NCBI GenBank assembly: GCA_013138615.1
Contig: WTCK01000212.1
Coordinates: forward strand, 1-5,457
DNA: 5,457 nucleotides
Direction of reading: 5' to 3'
DNA from: Candidatus Thorarchaeota archaeon
Lineage (GTDB): Archaea > Asgardarchaeota > Thorarchaeia > Thorarchaeales > Thorarchaeaceae
Position 1 is the stretch's first letter. Each line of letters starts with the position of its first letter. Made by a program: the position numbers and the translations under genes. Below are positions 1 to 5,457 of this stretch, piece after piece. The notes beneath the pieces were generated by a model. The model was given only the letters and a program-made list of their open reading frames with translations. It did not search any database and had not been told where the DNA came from.

Positions 1-1
1 G

Positions 2-985
2 GCGCTCGCAAAGGATCTCGGCGTTACGAGGTCAGCTATCAATCAACTCTGGCGTAAGCTTGAATCTGAGCGTAATCTTAAGATTGGAGGAACGCTTGAT
101 TACGGACGAATTGGCATGCATCTTGTATTCGGCTGGGCCCGAGCATCAGAAGCGTCGGATCTGGTTGATGGATTCACTCGTTGGCTCTCTACAAACCCCC
201 ATGTTTCCATAGTCCTAGAATCAACGATGACTTCAACACTGGATACTAGAATCTACTTCGAAGCACTGCTCCCCTCAGAAAAGCAATACTCGTGGTTCTG
301 TAGTCAACTCGATCGCTTCAGGAAGCGGCCGTACAGTTTGCCAGTCATCCATGAAAAAGCGGCACAGATTGCCAATCACATGAACTTGGGTCTCTTCGAT
401 GGTCAAACTTGGAAGTTCGATGCGGGTTTTCAGTTTGAAACATCTCTTGGTGCTGCTAAGGGGTATGCAGATGTTCTGCCTGCTACAGTTGGTAAGGCGC
501 AGACACAGGATGGTTATGGTGCACTTGAGGAAATCATAATCGCATGGTCACTCGAGCATGATTACTATACTACCTCCAGCCTTCTTGCTCAGAAAATGAA
601 ACGTGCTGGAGCCGCTAAGATATCTTCTGACCGCACGCTTCGCCGGAGGCTTTCACAGTCGCGCAGAGAGATTGCTCTCCCCTATCTGAGTCTAAGAGAT
701 ATCGGTCTGACACAGAGAGTTGTCATCTGTCTGTATGAGCCCTCTTCTAATTCAACGATGTCACGACTATTGCTTGCCCAAGCCAGCACTCTCCCGAGTG
801 TGCACATTGTATCAGGTCCTGAGATTACAATTCTTGATATGATGCTTCCCGAATCTGCTGACTGGTTCTCACTGTCAGTTTTTCTTTCCAATCTTGCGAG
901 TGGAACAGCTGACATATGCACGTTCATTGCAGACCCCTCAAAGAGTAGAAAAGGCTTAGAGAGCATGTTATCAAGTTTCAAATAG
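2..985 (+). CDS. Tandem winged-helix/RAM-like (Lrp/AsnC-type) transcriptional regulator, 5'-partial
   Basis: The reading frame is open to the left edge, so the first ATG at 116 is not the real start; 327 residues are visible. Visible residues 1-28 are the end of a winged helix-turn-helix, with recognition helix VTRSAINQLWRKLE. Residues ~31-120 resemble the Lrp/AsnC effector (RAM, ferredoxin-like) domain: an 'LDYGRIGM' entry, a strand, the helix LVDGFTRWL, then a 'NPHVSIVLES' strand. The arrangement then repeats. A second helix-turn-helix lies at ~174-225 (TTSSLLAQKM, then SSDRTLRRRLSQSRREI). A second RAM-like domain starts at 'LSLRDIGL' (~230) and runs to ~312. The likely role is a DNA-binding regulator acting in the cytoplasm, perhaps a single-chain pseudo-dimer; this is inferred from the fold. 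There are no membrane segments. The next gene follows after 29 nt on the same strand and has the same architecture, so the two are probably co-transcribed. The ligand and target are unknown. Divergence from classical Lrp is large, so the family call is structural rather than sequence-tight. Confidence 0.85.
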   Translation, partial: ALAKDLGVTRSAINQLWRKLESERNLKIGGTLDYGRIGMHLVFGWARASEASDLVDGFTRWLSTNPHVSIVLESTMTSTLDTRIYFEALLPSEKQYSWFCSQLDRFRKRPYSLPVIHEKAAQIANHMNLGLFDGQTWKFDAGFQFETSLGAAKGYADVLPATVGKAQTQDGYGALEEIIIAWSLEHDYYTTSSLLAQKMKRAGAAKISSDRTLRRRLSQSRREIALPYLSLRDIGLTQRVVICLYEPSSNSTMSRLLLAQASTLPSVHIVSGPEITILDMMLPESADWFSLSVFLSNLASGTADICTFIADPSKSRKGLESMLSSFK

Positions 986-1014
986 GCAATCATTTCACCA
1001 GCACACACACCATC

Positions 1015-2514
1015 ATGGCGTTGAAGCGATTGAAGAAATCTAATCCTAGAGCAAAAAAGCCCTCCAAGGAGCGGGATACAGAGCAGGGTATCCGCGATTT
1101 CATCACGCCGTATGACGATGTTATTCCATCAAGCAATGAGCCTACAACCAACTTCTATCTGGACATAGTACGGATATACTTTGGACTCTGTTCAGGCACT
1201 GTTTCTTTGGATGATGCTTCGGGTGCTGCAAGGGAATTAAGAACAAATCCCGAATATACAAAAAACCCAATCGACCCAACACTTCTACCAATCAATGAGG
1301 AATACAAGCAGCGACTGCTTGACAACCTATCAACGCTCTCCAAGTACAATCTAGTCACTACTGATGCTGTAAAATCCGCCTTCAGCTTCGCCTTTCTCGA
1401 TGAAACTACACCTATCAGCACCACAGACCTCGCTGTTCTTGGGTACTTCTCAAAGAATCCTCTCGAAACTCTCGTGAGTAGTGGGGAGGGTTTGGATCTA
1501 TCCCCTAAAACAATTGCACGGTCCCTACGGCGTCTGAATGAGAAATTCGGAGTGAGATTCGGTTGTCATCTGGATACAAGCGCCTTTGGCATACAATCCG
1601 CTCTTCTATTCTTCACCCTTATGCCAGACGTTGAATGGCCTCAGGTTGAAACTGCTCTCGCTCTATTTCCATTCACTAATGGCATAATGAAGACAACGAT
1701 GACCGACCTAGGATATGCCACCTTCTTGATTCCCGGGGGTAATCGAGGCATGGCTGCGTTCCGTGCTAGTGTAGCACCCCTGAAGGGCGTTATGTTCGAT
1801 TATATGCAATTACACATCCAAAAAGGAATGGGATCCTACTTCAATCTCTCTCTATATGAGGAGGGAAACTGGGCGTTTCCAAGCGACTTGAAGAGTGCGT
1901 TCGAAGATAACCACTTTCCGCAGGATGTGCGTCCCACGCGACATCTCGAGTGCAGCGGCCTCCGTAAGGGATTCACGCCTAAGGATTTCTTAGTCGCGTC
2001 GGAGTATAAGAAAGATGCACGTGCGCCCCCGGGTATCATAAGCCAGGGTCTGAGGATAAGAGGGTGGGACATTGATACAAGACATGTTTCCCAATCCATT
2101 CAAAAACTCCATACGAAACGCGTGACATTGCCATTCATAGTCTATGGTGGTCTGGGTCTTTCTGCTAATTTCTGTTTCGAGATTCTGTGCAATGATGAAT
2201 GGAAGAAACAGATCTTATCCGTTTTGCCAGCGCTCGCCAACGTGATGTACTACTCTTCGAATAAGGGCATTCTCCTTTGGGTTCAGGTTCCGAGTCAACA
2301 GCAAGTCGACTACTACCAGATGTTTCGGTCATTGGAGAAAAAGAAAGGTGTGAATTCAGTACAATCCATCATGACAATTGTTCAGAAGGGCACAAGAACC
2401 ATGCATGAACTAGTTCACTATTGGGACTACAGGAGAGATCAGTGGTCTGTTCCCTCAGGAGATCTTGACCTTGGCGCCCATCTGCTTGATGATAATACGG
2501 AGCCTCTCTACTGA
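1015..2514 (+). CDS. Large tandem winged-helix/RAM-like (Lrp/AsnC-type) regulator, 499 aa
   Basis: This is a second regulator with the same duplicated plan as its upstream neighbour. Residues 1-24 form a very basic tail (KRLKKSNPRAKKPSKER). Residues ~40-130 are an unassigned, probably helical region. The first winged helix-turn-helix spans ~134-182, with recognition helix SPKTIARSLRRLNEKFGV. A RAM-like domain follows at ~185-265, entered by 'LDTSAFGI' and containing 'TTMTDLGYATFLIP'. The second winged helix is at ~321-372 (DTRHVSQSIQKLHTKRVTLP), and the second RAM-like domain at ~373-458 is entered by 'YGGLGL'. A short C-terminal tail (459-499) contains 'YWDYRRDQWSVP'. Classical Lrp/AsnC proteins are about 150 residues with one module, so this protein is roughly three times longer. 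The ATG at 1015 is chosen because the next in-frame ATG is at residue 203, beyond the first winged helix. No Shine-Dalgarno sequence precedes it. It is a probable cytoplasmic DNA-binding regulator in an operon with the gene ending at 985. Its target is unknown; the convergent oxidoreductase operon is one candidate. Confidence 0.88.
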   Translation: MALKRLKKSNPRAKKPSKERDTEQGIRDFITPYDDVIPSSNEPTTNFYLDIVRIYFGLCSGTVSLDDASGAARELRTNPEYTKNPIDPTLLPINEEYKQRLLDNLSTLSKYNLVTTDAVKSAFSFAFLDETTPISTTDLAVLGYFSKNPLETLVSSGEGLDLSPKTIARSLRRLNEKFGVRFGCHLDTSAFGIQSALLFFTLMPDVEWPQVETALALFPFTNGIMKTTMTDLGYATFLIPGGNRGMAAFRASVAPLKGVMFDYMQLHIQKGMGSYFNLSLYEEGNWAFPSDLKSAFEDNHFPQDVRPTRHLECSGLRKGFTPKDFLVASEYKKDARAPPGIISQGLRIRGWDIDTRHVSQSIQKLHTKRVTLPFIVYGGLGLSANFCFEILCNDEWKKQILSVLPALANVMYYSSNKGILLWVQVPSQQQVDYYQMFRSLEKKKGVNSVQSIMTIVQKGTRTMHELVHYWDYRRDQWSVPSGDLDLGAHLLDDNTEPLY

Positions 2515-2542
2515 CCATCTAACTAGCAGTCTGTACAACGAT

Positions 2543-3469
2543 CTAAACAGTATCGTCCCAGTGCACTCTGGTCTTAACCAAGTTCTTGACTAGCTTGCGG
2601 CTTGTTCCTTGTGGTGGTCCGAAGGTGACCATGTCCAGTCCGATTCCCTCAAGGATCTTGATATAGTTACAAGCCCCCTCTGGGGTTGTACAGAGAGCAA
2701 ATCGTTTCAATGTTGCCTCATCAATAGCATCAACCACATCTTGGTCTATGCTTCGTTTCTGTTTCAGAGAGATTCTCGCCGCAGAGAGGGTATCCATCAG
2801 TCCAAATTCCGATACAACAGATTGACCCAATCCCATTGCTACAGTGGCTGCGGATTTGCGCAGTCCATACTCTTTGCTACAGTCTGGGTTCTCTGTGATA
2901 AGCGCAGGCGGAAAAGCTCCGATCTGAAACCCCTTTGGAATTTCGCCAAGAATACTCAACGCCCATTTTAGCATCTTTGGATCAGTGTAATTGAGCAACA
3001 CTCCATCCGCTTTGATTGAGGCAGCTATCATCTTAGGTCCCTGCGCCCCAAGCCAAACACGCACGCCATCATATCCCCTCTGACCAAGTTCATCTCTTAT
3101 CTTGGTCACATCACTGACAAGCCTTGTTACTAGCATGGATATGTTTCCATATTCGATTCCTATTCTGCTGAGTTGAGGCCTATCGCCTGGCCCAATCAGC
3201 AAGTCAAATCGTTCTCCGTAGTTGTCAATAAGCGTTGACATGAACTGTACAATCTGCTCTGGCCTGTACAACAGAGGGCTAACAAGTCCCACACCAATGC
3301 GGCTTCTCTTCACATTCTCTGCCACTATTGCTGCGAGAGATGGTGCATGCCTGACTGCAGGAAAATCAGTAACCCAGAGCCAGTCGATGCCTCCTTGGTC
3401 AGCGATGACACACTTCTCTACAATTCTATGAACAGTATCATAGACATTGACCGCGAGACCCCAGTTCAT
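2543..3469 (-). CDS. Luciferase-like (LLM-class) flavin/F420-dependent oxidoreductase, Mer-like, downstream paralogue
   Basis: A 308-residue TIM-barrel oxidoreductase of the bacterial luciferase/Mer superfamily, which uses FMN or coenzyme F420. Typical segments in order, numbered from the ATG at 3469, are 'IDWLWVTDFPAVR' (~28-40) and 'RIGVGLVSPLLYRPEQIV' (~57-74). Next come 'YGERFDLLIGPGD' (~84-96) and 'VWLGAQGPKMI..SIKADGVLLN' (~138-160), which is the family's 'GP+ml-ADGvl' cofactor-side motif. The C-terminal 'IGLDMVTFGPPQG' (~276-288) completes the set. The ATG at 3469 is preferred over the GTG three bases upstream because it sits 8 nt from a GGAGG Shine-Dalgarno. The start shares one base with the stop of the upstream gene (TGATG), implying translational coupling. 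Compared with that gene, the barrel loop between ~96 and 135 is shorter and lacks the 'GIGGIQDLQRR' stretch, so the two are diverged paralogues rather than a recent duplicate. The substrate is unknown; methylene-H4MPT reduction cannot be claimed from sequence alone. Confidence 0.9.
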   Translation of the reverse strand: MNWGLAVNVYDTVHRIVEKCVIADQGGIDWLWVTDFPAVRHAPSLAAIVAENVKRSRIGVGLVSPLLYRPEQIVQFMSTLIDNYGERFDLLIGPGDRPQLSRIGIEYGNISMLVTRLVSDVTKIRDELGQRGYDGVRVWLGAQGPKMIAASIKADGVLLNYTDPKMLKWALSILGEIPKGFQIGAFPPALITENPDCSKEYGLRKSAATVAMGLGQSVVSEFGLMDTLSAARISLKQKRSIDQDVVDAIDEATLKRFALCTTPEGACNYIKILEGIGLDMVTFGPPQGTSRKLVKNLVKTRVHWDDTV

Positions 3470-4461
3470 CACACACCCCTCCTCAAAGCTATTTCCTCAA
3501 AGATTTCTGACATTGCTTCTCTCCATTCACCAGAGAAGGGGGGTCCTAGTACAACTTCTGTAGCTCCCATTTCACCTAGCTCATCAAAAAGGTCCACCAT
3601 GTGCTCCCTGTTCCCGCTGATGGCAAACATGTCCATTATTTCTTGGTCGATTAGGGGTGCGGCTGCCTTAGGACCGTTTGCTGCAACTTGTGCTTGGATT
3701 CTCTCCAGTTTCTCCCTATTCAGTTGTAGCATGTCAAGGATTGGCGGCGGCATATCTGCAACTACTATGGCCACCACTCTCTTTGCGAGTTTCTCTTTCA
3801 TACCCTTGAACGTCGGAATTGTGGGGAGCCAGACAACCTTCTCAACCTCATCTCGTTTCCTGCCCGTTTCGGTTGATGACTTGTCTATGACCTCGATAGC
3901 ATACCTGAGGTAATCAAAGGGCCCAGACAGTATCACACCATCTGCAATCCTGCCTGCTAGCTTAAGCATCTGTGGTCCGCGCACTCCCAAGAAGACCGGT
4001 ATCTCAACTGGCTTCCTCAGGCGAAGGCTGTAGTCCTGAAGATGGAGAATCTCTGCATTCCGGGTAACGTTTTCGGCTTGCCATAGCCTCCTCAGCACAT
4101 CAACCCCCTCCTTGAGTGCTGTTACCGGTCTTCTGATTTTGATGTCCCTGCGTTGAAGATCTTGTATCCCTCCTATGCCTGCACCAAAGACAAATCTACC
4201 CTCTCCAATCTCCTGCAAGGTGACTGCAGCTCTGGCAAGCGTTGTGATGTTATGAACAGCAATGGGGATAATTCCCGTGCCTACTCTAATTCCCCTTGAC
4301 TGAAGCAGAGTGGCGGCTGCAAGAACAAAGGGATCCTGACCGAGGCTTATGTCCTCTCCAATCCATATACCATCTGCTCCCAGGTCCGCGGCATTTCTCG
4401 CAACCCAACCAGTGGCTGACGCCTTCATGTTGGTCGTCAGGCCTACACTCGCCCTGTACAT
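3469..4461 (-). CDS. Mer-like F420-dependent luciferase-family oxidoreductase, upstream paralogue
   Basis: A 330-residue luciferase-like protein close in style to F420-dependent 5,10-methylenetetrahydromethanopterin reductase (Mer) and its relatives. It opens with 'VGLTTNM' (~6-12), then 'ADLGADGIWIGEDI' (~25-38). 'GIRVGTGIIPI' (~57-67) is the strand-loop where F420 enzymes of this group usually carry a non-prolyl cis-peptide. Further segments are 'GRFVFGAGIGGIQDL' (~88-102), 'PVFLGVRGPQMLKLAGRIADG' (~155-175) and 'GATEVVLGPPFSG' (~299-311). The frame stays open upstream to 4713, but that extension lacks family sequence and would overlap the divergent flavoprotein gene. The ATG at 4461 gives the expected N-terminus and has GGTGAG 6 nt upstream. 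It is the first gene of a two-gene operon coupled to the gene below it. The divergent neighbour belongs to a family that includes dihydromethanopterin reductases, which fits a pterin/F420 context. The true substrate could equally be another hydride acceptor. Confidence 0.9.
   Translation of the reverse strand: MYRASVGLTTNMKASATGWVARNAADLGADGIWIGEDISLGQDPFVLAAATLLQSRGIRVGTGIIPIAVHNITTLARAAVTLQEIGEGRFVFGAGIGGIQDLQRRDIKIRRPVTALKEGVDVLRRLWQAENVTRNAEILHLQDYSLRLRKPVEIPVFLGVRGPQMLKLAGRIADGVILSGPFDYLRYAIEVIDKSSTETGRKRDEVEKVVWLPTIPTFKGMKEKLAKRVVAIVVADMPPPILDMLQLNREKLERIQAQVAANGPKAAAPLIDQEIMDMFAISGNREHMVDLFDELGEMGATEVVLGPPFSGEWREAMSEIFEEIALRRGV
3476..3484 (-). promoter_or_regulatory. Shine-Dalgarno of the downstream luciferase-like gene
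   Basis: On the minus strand this reads GAGGAGGGG. The GGAGG core is 8 nt from the ATG at 3469 and only 5 nt from the alternative GTG at 3472, so it favours the ATG. It lies inside the last codons of the upstream gene, as expected for translational coupling. Confidence 0.7.
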
Positions 4462-4467
4462 AGATAT

Positions 4468-4473
4468 CTCACC
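4468..4473 (-). promoter_or_regulatory. Shine-Dalgarno of the Mer-like gene
   Basis: On the minus strand this reads GGTGAG and stands 6 nt before the ATG at 4461. It matches the 3' part of the GGAGGTGA consensus and supports the internal start over the longer open frame reaching back to 4713. Confidence 0.6.
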
Positions 4474-4532
4474 AAAGCAGATGCATCCAACCGAATGATT
4501 CTGCAGGAAATCAATCCTTCCTTCTGGTGTCT

Positions 4533-4553
4533 TAGCTGTAGAGCTACATATTT
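4533..4553. promoter_or_regulatory. Candidate divergent promoter/operator between the Mer-like operon and the flavoprotein gene
   Basis: The sequence contains an inverted repeat TAGCT-GTAG-AGCTA (4533-4546) directly followed by an AT-rich box ATATTT (4548-4553). On the plus strand the box centre is about 26 nt upstream of TTG 4576, the usual archaeal TATA-to-start-site distance, which would give a leaderless or nearly leaderless flavoprotein mRNA. On the minus strand the same box reads AAATAT and would place a start near 4525, leaving a leader of roughly 60 nt that contains the GGTGAG Shine-Dalgarno. The arms are only 5 bp and no clear BRE is seen, so this is a weak prediction. Confidence 0.3.
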
Positions 4554-4584
4554 GTGCTACTGACCGTAGATTCAGTTGATTGAC

Positions 4585-5127
4585 TTGACGAAGATTATCT
4601 GGGGAATAACCGGTTCTGGTGACAAGATTGACGAAGTGTACGATGCGATGCTTAATCTTCACCAGAAGACAGACATACGAATCAAGGTCATCGTATCGAA
4701 AGCAGGAGAGCAAGTACTACGCTGGTACAAGCTCTGGGACCGGCTAAACGAATCTTTCGACAAGGTTCTAGTGGAAACAGACGCAAATGTACCTTTCATA
4801 GCTGGGCCGCTTCAGATTGGCAAGTATGATTTGCTGGTTGTCGCCCCGCTCACTGCTAACTCCACCGCTAAAATCGCCCATGGAATCGCTGACACACTCA
4901 TTACCAATGCAGTAGCTCAGACCCTCAAGGGACTTACACCTGTGCTATTGATGCCTGTGGACCAGCACCCAGGTGAGGTGAAGACAGTGGGTCCCAATAA
5001 TGAGGTGTTCGTCATAGAAGCCAGAAGAATCGATCTTGAGAACGTTGCGCGGCTCAGGGAAATGAAGGGAGTAACATTGTTGGGCTCCCCCGCAGACATC
5101 GCATCAGCAGTCAAACAATCTCTGTGA
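4585..5127 (+). CDS. afpA: AfpA/DmrX-type archaeal flavoprotein (FMN-binding, PF02441-like)
   Basis: A protein of about 180 residues with the archaeoflavoprotein AfpA pattern. The N-terminal 'IIWGITGSGD' is the flavin-phosphate loop. 'YDLLVVAPLTANSTAKIAHG' followed by 'IADTLITNAVAQ' is the family signature, analogous to the PASANT-type segment of Dfp/UbiX-like flavoproteins. 'VLLMPVDQHPG' closes the flavin site. AfpA of Archaeoglobus accepts electrons from ferredoxin; the related DmrB and DmrX proteins reduce dihydromethanopterin in the last step of H4MPT synthesis. Which of these roles applies here is not visible. There is no cysteine anywhere, so no iron-sulfur cluster is bound. The start must be non-ATG: an in-frame TAG lies at 4567-4569, leaving TTG at 4576 or 4585. 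TTG 4585 gives MTKIIWGITG, the family's usual short N-terminus; TTG 4576 would add three residues. Neither has a Shine-Dalgarno. It is divergent from the Mer-like operon and 26 nt upstream of a GNAT gene. Confidence 0.9.
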   Translation: MTKIIWGITGSGDKIDEVYDAMLNLHQKTDIRIKVIVSKAGEQVLRWYKLWDRLNESFDKVLVETDANVPFIAGPLQIGKYDLLVVAPLTANSTAKIAHGIADTLITNAVAQTLKGLTPVLLMPVDQHPGEVKTVGPNNEVFVIEARRIDLENVARLREMKGVTLLGSPADIASAVKQSL

Positions 5128-5153
5128 ATACTCCGGGCGGAATGTGAAAAAAG

Positions 5154-5457
5154 ATGGAACTACCTGATGGATTCGAATTTGGTGTTGTCAAGAGCAAGGC
5201 GGACATAGAGGAGCTAATCAAGTTCAATGCGGTTGTACATGTTGATGACGACCCAGAGGAGATTAGACGTCAGATTGATAATCTACCAAATCTTGACAGA
5301 GAATCGAACTTCTACATCCGCGATCTCGACAAGGGCATAATCGTCTCAACAGCGAGTGCCATTCCAAGTGTGTGGATGTATGAAAACATTCCACTTAGCA
5401 ACCTTGAGCTTGGCTGGGTTGGTACTTTGAAGGAGTATCGACGTAAGGGTCTTGTGA
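5154..5457 (+). CDS. GNAT family N-acetyltransferase, 3'-partial
   Basis: This frame is open from the ATG at 5154 to the right edge (101 residues visible), with an in-frame TGA just upstream at 5145-5147 that fixes the start. The N-terminal half has an acidic helix region 'DDDPEEIRRQIDNLP' (~31-45). Strands follow, 'NFYIRDLDKGIIVSTASAIP' (~52-71), then 'LELGWVGTLKEYRRKGLV' (~84-101). This last segment is GNAT motif A: the beta strand, then the pyrophosphate loop that binds acetyl-CoA. The loop reads R-R-K-G-L-V, where the consensus Q/R-x-x-G-x-G/A would have Gly or Ala last. The remaining motif B is beyond the window. The acceptor substrate cannot be inferred. The gene follows the flavoprotein by 26 nt and is probably co-transcribed with it. 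No good Shine-Dalgarno is seen; only a weak GTGAAAAAAG purine run precedes the ATG. Confidence 0.87.
   Translation, partial: MELPDGFEFGVVKSKADIEELIKFNAVVHVDDDPEEIRRQIDNLPNLDRESNFYIRDLDKGIIVSTASAIPSVWMYENIPLSNLELGWVGTLKEYRRKGLV

Noticed and set aside
682..1008. Minus-strand open frame opposite the end of the first regulator
   Set aside because: It is antisense to a well supported coding region and has no recognisable domain.
1000..1014. CA-rich tract before the large regulator's ATG
   Set aside because: It is a short dinucleotide-like run of about ten bases, too small to call a repeat or a regulatory site.
2515..2542. Terminator in the convergent gap
   Set aside because: No T-run or stable inverted repeat is visible in these 28 nt; transcripts from both sides probably end inside the opposing genes or by weak signals I cannot see.
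3470..3472. GTG start for the downstream luciferase-like gene
   Set aside because: It lies only 5 nt from the GGAGG core, whereas the ATG three bases later has optimal spacing; both give essentially the same protein.
3347..3913. Plus-strand open frame of 188 codons opposite the two oxidoreductase genes
   Set aside because: It is fully antisense to strongly supported genes across their junction, with a Ser-rich, low-complexity translation and no recognisable domain.
4505..4522. Possible leader hairpin AGGAA-N8-TTCCT in the minus-strand 5' leader
   Set aside because: The arms are only 5 bp and A/T-G mixed, with no flanking structure or resemblance to a known riboswitch; it is easily explained by chance.
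4462..4713. N-terminal extension of 84 residues in the open frame of the Mer-like gene
   Set aside because: It carries no luciferase-family sequence, overlaps the conserved start of the divergent flavoprotein, and the ATG at 4461 has a Shine-Dalgarno and the normal family N-terminus.

Overview
The window looks like archaeal chromosome. Base composition is moderate by eye (GC somewhat below half). The genes are compact, and the families are characteristic of organisms that use coenzyme F420 and tetrahydromethanopterin (H4MPT): two Mer/luciferase-like F420-type oxidoreductases and an AfpA/DmrX-type archaeal flavoprotein. Two large regulators with duplicated Lrp-like winged-helix modules also suggest an archaeon. 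An Asgard lineage such as Thorarchaeia is my best guess, but that is inference from gene style; no marker gene is present. No rRNA, tRNA, CRISPR array, insertion sequence or phage gene is visible.

Layout. Positions 2-2514 (+ strand) hold two consecutive, distantly similar proteins. The first is cut by the left edge, and both contain tandem winged-helix plus RAM-like (ferredoxin-fold) modules. A 28-nt convergent gap separates them from a two-gene minus-strand operon (4461 down to 2543). Its genes encode two different luciferase-like flavin/F420 oxidoreductases joined by a TGATG stop/start overlap. A divergent intergenic region of about 115-125 nt (4462-4575/4584) carries a candidate shared AT-rich promoter element and a small inverted repeat. 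It leads into a plus-strand flavoprotein gene (TTG start, ending 5127). After 26 nt comes a GNAT acetyltransferase that runs off the right edge.

How the genes may work together. The divergent pairing of Mer-like oxidoreductases with a flavoprotein from the family containing dihydromethanopterin reductase hints at a shared F420/pterin or low-potential flavin redox role. The large Lrp-like regulators next door are candidates to control it. These links rest on neighbourhood and family knowledge only, and the substrates of both oxidoreductases are unknown. The minus-strand genes have clear Shine-Dalgarno sequences, while the internal plus-strand starts do not, which suggests mixed initiation modes. 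All stretches outside genes are shorter than 130 nt.
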